Shown here one piece after another: positions 1 to 4,691 of a stretch of 5,518 nucleotides of DNA (position 1 is the stretch's first letter; the number at the start of each line of letters is the position of its first letter). The DNA is from Thiomargarita sp. GTDB taxonomy: Bacteria > Pseudomonadota > Gammaproteobacteria > Beggiatoales > Beggiatoaceae. Position numbers and translations under genes: made by a program. Location of the stretch: positions 1 to 5,518 of the forward strand of contig DAOVZS010000143.1 in NCBI GenBank assembly GCA_030635005.1, in the 5' to 3' direction. Under the pieces are notes generated by a model. It made no database searches. It saw only the letters and a list, made by a program, of their open reading frames with translations, and had not been told where the DNA came from.

Positions 1-27
1 AGCTTTGAGGTAGCAGAATATGTCTAA
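1..27 (+). CDS. hicB: C-terminal end of probable HicB-type antitoxin (partial)
   Basis: Only the last eight codons and a TAA stop are in the window, reading SFEVAEYV in the frame that starts at base 1. The gene continues upstream of the window. The identification rests on position: HicA toxins of this small YcfA-like group are normally preceded by a HicB/UPF0150 antitoxin, whose last residues often follow a 'F-E-V-x-V'-like pattern, as seen here. The stop overlaps the hicA start by 8 bases, which fits translational coupling. The other two frames close at once (TGA at 5-7, TAG at 11-13), so a gene ending there would be less well coupled. In the family, HicB is the antidote that binds HicA and represses the operon. 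With so little sequence, the call is inference. Confidence 0.45.
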   Translation, partial: SFEVAEYV

Positions 28-235
28 GCTGCCCGTTATCTCAGGTGAAGAAACGATAAGTGCCTTAAAATGCTTAGGTTTCAATATAGTACGACAACGT
101 GGTAGCCATGTTATTCTTCGGAAAGGCTCAGGAGGTTGTGTCGTACCAAAACATAGGGAATTGAAAATAGGGACTTTAGCAGGAATACTTAAGCAAGCAT
201 GTGTATCAATAGATGAATTTCTTGCAGTATTGTAG
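20..235 (+). CDS. hicA: HicA-family mRNA interferase toxin
   Basis: This is a complete 71-residue protein, the usual size for the HicA/YcfA-like family. The family folds like a double-stranded-RNA-binding domain and cleaves mRNA independently of the ribosome; HicB neutralises it. Family hallmarks are visible: the N-terminal 'LPVISGEE' segment, then RQRGSHVIL at residues 25-33 with the presumed catalytic His30 in the G-S-H motif, then VPKH at 42-45 and KIGTLAGILKQA at 49-60. No part is missing, so the toxin is probably active unless neutralised. The ATG at 20 is preceded by GAGG at 7-10, a good ribosome binding site 9 bases upstream that lies inside the last codons of the preceding gene. No promoter of its own is seen; it should be expressed from the upstream hicB promoter. 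Confidence 0.9.
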   Translation: MSKLPVISGEETISALKCLGFNIVRQRGSHVILRKGSGGCVVPKHRELKIGTLAGILKQACVSIDEFLAVL

Positions 236-256
236 TTAAGAACCTGATGTTACGCA

Positions 257-261
257 CTCTA
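257..261. repeat. Left copy of 5-bp target-site duplication (CTCTA)
   Basis: CTCTA directly abuts the outer end of the left terminal inverted repeat and is repeated exactly at 431-435 next to the right one. Confidence 0.6.
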
Positions 262-280
262 TTTCTAAAAAGCAGATATC
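262..280 (+). repeat. Left terminal inverted repeat of the MITE-like element
   Basis: The 19-base sequence TTTCTAAAAAGCAGATATC has its reverse complement at 412-430, differing only at the 14th and 17th positions counted from the outside. Confidence 0.75.
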
Positions 281-355
281 ACATCGTAGCTAAGTTTAAT
301 CAAACAATACCCTGTTTATGCCTGTGCCTGAGTTTCTGACTGTGCTTGTGCCGTC

Positions 356-399
356 GCCCCAATGGGGCTTAATAATATAGCCAGGGGCATCGCCCCTGG
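356..399. terminator. Two GC-rich hairpins between convergent genes, possible bidirectional terminator
   Basis: The first hairpin is GCCCC-AAT-GGGGC at 356-368 (5-bp stem, 3-base loop). The second is CCAGGGGC-ATC-GCCCCTGG at 381-399 (8-bp stem, 3-base loop). Both lie inside the MITE-like element and downstream of hicA (+) and the porin (-). Neither is followed by a strong T-run: on the - strand the second stem leads into CTATATTATTAAG, and on the + strand into GTCTAAAAAATGG. A terminator role is therefore plausible but not of the standard intrinsic form. Because GGGGC/GCCCC occurs in both, the arms could also pair across hairpins (356-360 with 384-388, or 364-368 with 392-396). Confidence 0.4.
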
Positions 400-411
400 G
401 TCTAAAAAATG

Positions 412-430
412 GAAATATGCTTTTTAGAAA
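412..430 (-). repeat. Right terminal inverted repeat of the MITE-like element
   Basis: Read on the - strand it is TTTCTAAAAAGCATATTTC, matching the left end at 17 of 19 positions. The same A-rich core also occurs in direct orientation at 401-408 (TCTAAAAA), so the right end can fold on itself (401-408 with 421-428). Confidence 0.75.
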
Positions 431-435
431 CTCTA
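431..435. repeat. Right copy of 5-bp target-site duplication, containing the porin stop codon
   Basis: CTCTA follows the right terminal repeat directly. Its last three bases, read on the - strand, are the TAG stop of the porin gene, so the insertion preserved the reading frame end. Confidence 0.6.
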
Positions 436-1614
436 AAATTTATAATTAAAATCTACCCGAAAACGATTACCTTGTTTTTCTGTGCCTATAATGGTTTCCA
501 ACATATAAAAACGGGCTACGATACTTAACATATTGATAGGCTTATATGCTGCTCTAAATTCATGACCTTCCATGTTACTACTTTGAGGATCCCAACGTGC
601 CCAATCATCTTGAGCATAAGAAGAATTAACGGCGAAAGTTTCAATATGAGCATAGTAATAACCTAACAACCAGTCATTTTTTTCCTTTAATTGTCCTAAT
701 TGAATAGAAAAGACATACCCATCTGTTTCATCACGATTCGCAATTGTAAAGGGATCTGGATCATCTATCCCATAGTTTTGAGTATTGTGCATCCAATCTA
801 TCCCCACCGTTAATGGCAGTCCTACCTTAAATTTTCCTTGTAAACTGGCGATCCAAATCTTGTAATCCCTACTCTCATTGCCATCCCATAATAATGCTTG
901 CAGTTCTTCTACACCTGCTTGATTATATGTATCAGCATTGGAAAATAAGGCTAATCTTCCAACAGCAGCGGTGATTTGATTCTCACCAAATTTTGTGGTA
1001 AAAACAACTTGTCCTGAACTAAGCGTACCTGTAAAATCATGCATTCCAGCAGGTGGCGTGACATAACCTGCATTCAATGATAATGTATTATTTGTCCCAA
1101 TATCGAGATTATAACCTGCTGCCATCCCCAATACTGTGGCATCATCATCCCAAAACATTTCATTTTGTTTCCAAAATGGCAAACTGTTACGTCCAACCCA
1201 AGCCCATAATCCATCAAATTTGGATTTAAAAAACCACTTATCCAAATTAAAATCCGCTGAACCCGTCTTATTTTTATCAAAATCCGCTATAGTGATGTGA
1301 GGCGATAAATGACTCTCATCTGAGCCACTACGTAAACGGACACCATATTCATAATTTTCTGTGGGTTTATAGGTCAAACCTATACGTGCACGAATTCTGG
1401 CTCGATTACGGGCTTCTTTAGTAGTGACTGTATTATGGTGGGCTTGTGTTTCTTCATAACCCCAATCACTTTCAAAACGTAAACGAAAATCACCATATAT
1501 TGTGAATTTATCGGCTGATAACATCGCAGCGTGTGTCGGAGTAGCGGTGATCAGCATTATTGGACTTAATAATCCCGCCACTAATAGAGGGGCTCGGTGT
1601 ATTATTTTAAACAT
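433..1614 (-). CDS. Putative outer-membrane porin (Porin_5-like)
   Basis: This is a 393-residue outer-membrane beta-barrel protein. Residues 1-29/30 form a signal peptide: positive residues K3, H6 and R7, a hydrophobic core around 9-24, and a T-H-A-A cleavage site. The mature part has alternating hydrophobic strands rich in Tyr, Trp and Gly, with acidic loops, and it ends in Phe (NYKF), the usual signal for barrel insertion by BamA. Features typical of the Porin_5 'putative porin' family include NRARIRARIGL at residues 70-80, followed by a barrel strand ending RLRSGSD, and a GRNSLPFW segment followed by FWDDDATVLGMAA. The substrate cannot be read from the sequence. The start ATG is complementary to 1612-1614; only a weak AGG lies upstream of it. 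A -35/-10 pair is annotated at 1650-1678. The gene is divergent from the HEAT/cupredoxin operon and shares its short upstream region. The TAG stop lies within the right target-site duplication of the neighbouring element. Confidence 0.88.
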   Translation of the reverse strand: MFKIIHRAPLLVAGLLSPIMLITATPTHAAMLSADKFTIYGDFRLRFESDWGYEETQAHHNTVTTKEARNRARIRARIGLTYKPTENYEYGVRLRSGSDESHLSPHITIADFDKNKTGSADFNLDKWFFKSKFDGLWAWVGRNSLPFWKQNEMFWDDDATVLGMAAGYNLDIGTNNTLSLNAGYVTPPAGMHDFTGTLSSGQVVFTTKFGENQITAAVGRLALFSNADTYNQAGVEELQALLWDGNESRDYKIWIASLQGKFKVGLPLTVGIDWMHNTQNYGIDDPDPFTIANRDETDGYVFSIQLGQLKEKNDWLLGYYYAHIETFAVNSSYAQDDWARWDPQSSNMEGHEFRAAYKPINMLSIVARFYMLETIIGTEKQGNRFRVDFNYKF

Positions 1615-1649
1615 TGCGATATAACCTGATACAAATTGGATTTAATTTT

Positions 1650-1678
1650 AACCTATCAATATATGATGATAATGTCAA
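1650..1678 (-). promoter_or_regulatory. Candidate sigma-70 promoter of the porin gene
   Basis: On the - strand, a perfect -35 box TTGACA (1678-1673) is followed after 17 bases by TAGGTT (1655-1650), a weak -10 with three consensus bases. The -10 box is 35 bases upstream of the porin ATG. This is the best promoter match in the 80-bp divergent intergenic region. The spacing is ideal; the -10 is the weak point. Confidence 0.4.
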
Positions 1679-1694
1679 GATATTAAAAATCAAA

Positions 1695-3827
1695 ATGGCT
1701 GATAAAACAATAGTAATCAAAAGCTTATGCCGTTTAATAGAGACGGGTGATGAAGTCGATCGGTGTTATGTGGTGAGAACATTGGGTGTATTGGGAGCAC
1801 GCGAGGTAATCCCTACTTTAGTTGACTGTTTACGCGATGAAGATATCGATGTCTCTATAGATGCAGCAGAAGCATTAGGACGTTTGGGACATCCAGACGC
1901 TATTCCTGCACTTCTAGAATCATTAAAACATGATTCTAATGCTGAAGTTAAAATCACCGTGGTTGAAGCTTTAAGCAAAATTGGGGGGCAAGATATTATT
2001 GCTCCTTTGTTAGACATTGCGACACAATGTCCTGATGATATGGTTTGGGATACTTCAGGGGATTGGAATAATTGGTGGGATATGCAACTGATAGCAGTGG
2101 AAACCTTAGGACGTTTGCATGTGGTCAAAGCGGTGCCTATTTTAAAGGCTATTTTAGAGGATGAAGAGAGCCAAGATATTGAAAGTGAAGTGCTTAAAGC
2201 ATTAGCCTTGATAGGAGCTGATGGGGAACAAGTGTTATTGACACGCTTATCAGAGGGAAATCCCAGAGAACGTCGTCGGGCTGCGGTCGCTTTAGGATTT
2301 TCTCAGGGTGTAAAAACACGTAAAGCACTTGCACGTGCTTTGATGGATCAAAAAACTGAAGTTCGTATTGCTGCTATTCAGTCACTGGGTAAACAAGATG
2401 CGTCACCATATTTGGAGATTATGTTACGGTTTCTGAATGATCCCGAACCTAAAATGCGTTATGCAGCATTGGAAGTGACACACATCTTTTTAAAGCGTGT
2501 TGCATTGTTGCAAGAGACGCTTATTCCCTTGCTTTCCGATGTGAATCCCACAATACGTGCAACGATATTAACCTTGCTGGTAGGTCCTTTTTCACCCGAG
2601 AATCTCGAAAAAATACGCCATTATTTGAATGATTCAGATGATAGTGTCATTTCAGCAGCCTGTCTCTTACTCGCAAAACAAGGGGATGCGCGTGTTGTCA
2701 TGACCTTGTTACAGATACTGTCTGATCAAAAACGGGGTGTTCAGTTACGCTGTCAAGTCGCTACTGCATTAGGAATATTAGGTAATGCAGAATCGGTCAA
2801 TATTTTAGCCTGGGCTATGAAAGATCCTGCACAATCAGTACGATTATCAGCATTAAATGCACTCATGCAATTGGAAAAAAATCCTCTTTTTCAAGCCTTG
2901 CCCCAACAGGCAACGCCTTTAGATATTATTATCTTAGCTGCCAAGAGTGACATTGTCTCGCCCTCCATTGAGTCACCCTCTGTAAAACAAACGGATAACG
3001 ACACTGTCATACCTGTTGCACAGCCTGCACTCTCTACACTTGAGGCGATTGCCATGGATGCAACAGTGCCTATCAAAGAAACCACTATAGATGAGATTTC
3101 ACCTGAAATTCAAGAATATCTAGAGATTGCAGAAAATAATATTGAATTAGGGGAACGTTTATTTGTTCAAAAACCTGAGAATATTGCTGTAGAAATTCGT
3201 CATTCCAGTGTCCGCATTTTGGGAGACAGTGATCACGCTGTGAATGCATTAATTGATATACTAACAGATCATGATCTGCTATTACGTCAAGAAGCCATCC
3301 ATTCTTTAGGTGAAATTGCTCGCAGATCTCCAAAACAAATGACATTGACTCATGCGATCGCACCCTTACTCAATCAACTCGATATTGAAACCTGTCGTTT
3401 GGCTACTGTACGTACTTTGGGATTATTAGGTCATCAAACAGTCATACCTAAGCTGCTGAATTATTTACAAGATGAAAATAGCCATGTACGTATAGAAACA
3501 ATCCATGCTTTACAGGCACTCAAGGCTAAACCCACCGATATGGTGACAGCGCTGCTTAAATTAGTATATGATAATGACTTTGGTGTTCGTAAAGCGGCAG
3601 CTTTTGCTTTGGCTACTTTAGGATATACGCCCGCCATAGTATCCATTATTGACACTGTTTTTATGAATGACGGTGCAATAGCACGTGATATGGGACAAGC
3701 CTTGCGTCTATTAGATGTTGATGATAGCAGTACACAGCTCTTGACACGCTTAGCACAGTGCACTGACAGCAGTCAGCGACGTTTTGTCATTGAAATGCTT
3801 GAAGAACTTTTTTTAACGAGACAGTAA
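1695..3827 (+). CDS. HEAT-repeat protein, two HEAT arrays joined by a linker
   Basis: This is a 710-residue protein without signal peptide or membrane segment, so probably cytoplasmic. Residues about 19-395 are an array of HEAT/PBS-lyase-type repeats (helix pairs such as AAEALGRLGHPDAIPALLESL at 57-77, and VRKAAAFALATLG in a later repeat). Residues about 396-496 form a linker rich in Pro, Ser, Thr and acidic residues, and 497-675 is a second HEAT array. A loop at 113-130 carries four tryptophans (W118, W124, W127, W128). HEAT arrays are scaffolds that bind proteins or peptides; no catalytic motif is visible, so no function is assigned. I chose the ATG at 1695 because the family-like sequence begins there. 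The frame stays open back to a TTG at 1614 (27 more residues), but that would overlap the porin start codon, and the added segment does not look like HEAT sequence. No strong ribosome binding site is seen at either start. The gene ends one base before the cupredoxin gene, so the two are almost certainly co-transcribed. Confidence 0.85.
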   Translation: MADKTIVIKSLCRLIETGDEVDRCYVVRTLGVLGAREVIPTLVDCLRDEDIDVSIDAAEALGRLGHPDAIPALLESLKHDSNAEVKITVVEALSKIGGQDIIAPLLDIATQCPDDMVWDTSGDWNNWWDMQLIAVETLGRLHVVKAVPILKAILEDEESQDIESEVLKALALIGADGEQVLLTRLSEGNPRERRRAAVALGFSQGVKTRKALARALMDQKTEVRIAAIQSLGKQDASPYLEIMLRFLNDPEPKMRYAALEVTHIFLKRVALLQETLIPLLSDVNPTIRATILTLLVGPFSPENLEKIRHYLNDSDDSVISAACLLLAKQGDARVVMTLLQILSDQKRGVQLRCQVATALGILGNAESVNILAWAMKDPAQSVRLSALNALMQLEKNPLFQALPQQATPLDIIILAAKSDIVSPSIESPSVKQTDNDTVIPVAQPALSTLEAIAMDATVPIKETTIDEISPEIQEYLEIAENNIELGERLFVQKPENIAVEIRHSSVRILGDSDHAVNALIDILTDHDLLLRQEAIHSLGEIARRSPKQMTLTHAIAPLLNQLDIETCRLATVRTLGLLGHQTVIPKLLNYLQDENSHVRIETIHALQALKAKPTDMVTALLKLVYDNDFGVRKAAAFALATLGYTPAIVSIIDTVFMNDGAIARDMGQALRLLDVDDSSTQLLTRLAQCTDSSQRRFVIEMLEELFLTRQ

Positions 3828-3828
3828 A

Positions 3829-4584
3829 ATGAAAAAATATCTCTCTATTGTATTCTGTACCCTTATTAGTTTTTCCCTGAATGTGGCGGCATATAAAGTC
3901 ATATCCATTAAAGAGGGTGCGCGCATCACAGGTAATGTAAGCTTTACGGGTTCAGAAGCAGAGGCTCAAAAACATCGTAAGATGTATACGATTACTAAGG
4001 ATAACGATGTTTGTGGCACAGGCACACGTAACATTGAATATGTAAGACTGAATGGCACCGCACTCTTGGATGTGGTGGTTTATTTAGAAAAGGTTAAAAA
4101 AGGGAAAGATTGGATACCAGAGGAAAAAAATATCACAATCAATCAAAAGAAATGCGAATTTCTACCCTTTTTCTCAGTCATGGCAAACAAGGGAGATTTG
4201 ACTGCCATTAATTCTGATGCGGTAGCACATAACATGCACACTTACGCCATTATGGGGCGTGCAAAAAAAACAACCCTCAATATTAGTCAACCGACTCAAG
4301 ACAGCGAAGTGACTAAAAAAATCAAACTCAATAGAAGATCACAGGGTATGAAAGTAGAATGTGATCAGCACGATTTCATGCATAGTTTTGTTTTTGTCGC
4401 TAGAAATCCTTATTATAGTGTGGTTTCTAAAGAGGGTAGATTCACAATTGAGGATATTCCTGCAGGAAAATACACCTTAAAAACATGGCATGGATATTTG
4501 AAAAATCCAAAGGCTCAAAAAATCACTGTTAAACAAGGAACAGTGCACAATATTAGCTTTAGCTATTTAAATAAGAAAAAGTAA
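3829..4584 (+). CDS. Exported cupredoxin-like protein with carboxypeptidase-regulatory-like C-terminus
   Basis: This is a 251-residue protein with a signal peptide at residues 1-21 (MKKY, hydrophobic core, cleavage near VAA-Y), so it acts in the periplasm. Two cysteines (C62 in DVCGTG, C109 in KKCEF) precede the copper-site region and may form a disulfide. The presumed type-1 copper ligands are H134 (in an H-N pair, as in plastocyanin and amicyanin), C178, H181 and M184. The C-x2-H-x2-M spacing equals that of amicyanin, which explains why relatives are often labelled 'methylamine utilization protein'; no methylamine dehydrogenase genes are seen here. Residues about 195-248 (EGRFTIEDIPAGKYTLKTWH) resemble the carboxypeptidase-regulatory/transthyretin-like beta-sandwich. 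The likely role is electron transfer or copper binding in the envelope. The gene starts one base after the HEAT gene stop, with only a weak GAG at 3818-3820 as ribosome binding site, so coupled translation is likely. Confidence 0.82.
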   Translation: MKKYLSIVFCTLISFSLNVAAYKVISIKEGARITGNVSFTGSEAEAQKHRKMYTITKDNDVCGTGTRNIEYVRLNGTALLDVVVYLEKVKKGKDWIPEEKNITINQKKCEFLPFFSVMANKGDLTAINSDAVAHNMHTYAIMGRAKKTTLNISQPTQDSEVTKKIKLNRRSQGMKVECDQHDFMHSFVFVARNPYYSVVSKEGRFTIEDIPAGKYTLKTWHGYLKNPKAQKITVKQGTVHNISFSYLNKKK

Positions 4585-4592
4585 CAAAAGCT

Positions 4593-4628
4593 GTTAGACA
4601 GACACGTGATTCAATAGCGTGTCTGAAC
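4593..4628 (+). terminator. Stem-loop after the HEAT/cupredoxin operon, possible terminator
   Basis: CAGACACG (4599-4606) pairs perfectly with CGTGTCTG (4618-4625) around an 11-base loop. GTT at 4593-4595 can extend the stem with AAC at 4626-4628 across a 3-base bulge. It begins 9 bases after the cupredoxin stop. No T-run follows on the + strand, so it may be an mRNA-stabilising or Rho-assisted end and not a classical intrinsic terminator. Confidence 0.4.
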
Positions 4629-4677
4629 ACAAGCAATATCCTATGTTTGTGGTATCATAAGATGAATTAAATCCCAC

Positions 4678-4690
4678 AAGAGAATCTCTT
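4678..4690 (+). promoter_or_regulatory. Palindrome overlapping the ribosome binding site of the Rpn-like gene
   Basis: AAGAGA-A-TCTCTT is a perfect 6-bp inverted repeat around one base, ending one base before the ATG at 4692. The AGAG at 4679-4682 is the only Shine-Dalgarno-like sequence for this start, so pairing in the mRNA or binding of a dimeric protein there could limit translation or transcription. Confidence 0.3.
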
Positions 4691-4691
4691 C

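Larger units (their letters stand above)
262..430. mobile_element. 169-bp MITE-like element with 19-bp TIRs and 5-bp TSD
   Basis: The ends are inverted repeats. TTTCTAAAAAGCAGATATC at 262-280 matches the complement of 412-430 at 17 of 19 positions, with the outer 13 perfect. The element is bracketed by an identical pentamer, CTCTA, at 257-261 and 431-435, exactly abutting both repeats, as expected of a target-site duplication. There is no coding capacity, and the interior holds two GC-rich hairpins. Together these are the signature of a non-autonomous miniature inverted-repeat transposable element moved by a transposase encoded elsewhere. The 5-bp duplication does not by itself name the parent family. 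It sits between the 3' ends of the convergent hicA and porin genes. An alternative is a bidirectional terminator region with a chance flanking repeat, which the exact abutment of the pentamers makes less likely. This region also accounts for nearly all of the gene-free stretch between 236 and 432. Confidence 0.7.

Noticed and set aside
312..352. Short CCTGT/TGTGCC-like repetition inside the MITE-like element
   Set aside because: Units are irregular in length and sequence, so it does not qualify as a tandem repeat or CRISPR unit.
1636..1665. Possible + strand promoter TTGGAT, 18 bases, TATATG for the HEAT operon
   Set aside because: Only three -35 and four -10 bases match the consensus in an AT-rich stretch, so it is not distinguishable from chance.
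1614..1694. TTG-initiated extension of the HEAT protein by 27 residues
   Set aside because: The TTG overlaps the porin start codon, the added residues lack HEAT character, and it would remove all intergenic space for two divergent promoters.
1766..2128. Open - strand frame of 120 codons inside the HEAT gene
   Set aside because: It is antisense to a clear HEAT array, and its product is low-complexity and Ser-rich with no family features.
3354..3361. GCGATCGC octamer resembling the cyanobacterial HIP1 site
   Set aside because: Only a single copy was noticed, within coding sequence; HIP1 is meaningful only when highly repeated.
3085..3763. Two - strand open frames within the C-terminal half of the HEAT gene
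   Set aside because: They are shadows of the real gene, with no ribosome binding site or recognisable domain.
4653..4658. TATCAT as -10 box for the nuclease gene
   Set aside because: No acceptable -35 box lies 16-18 bases upstream.
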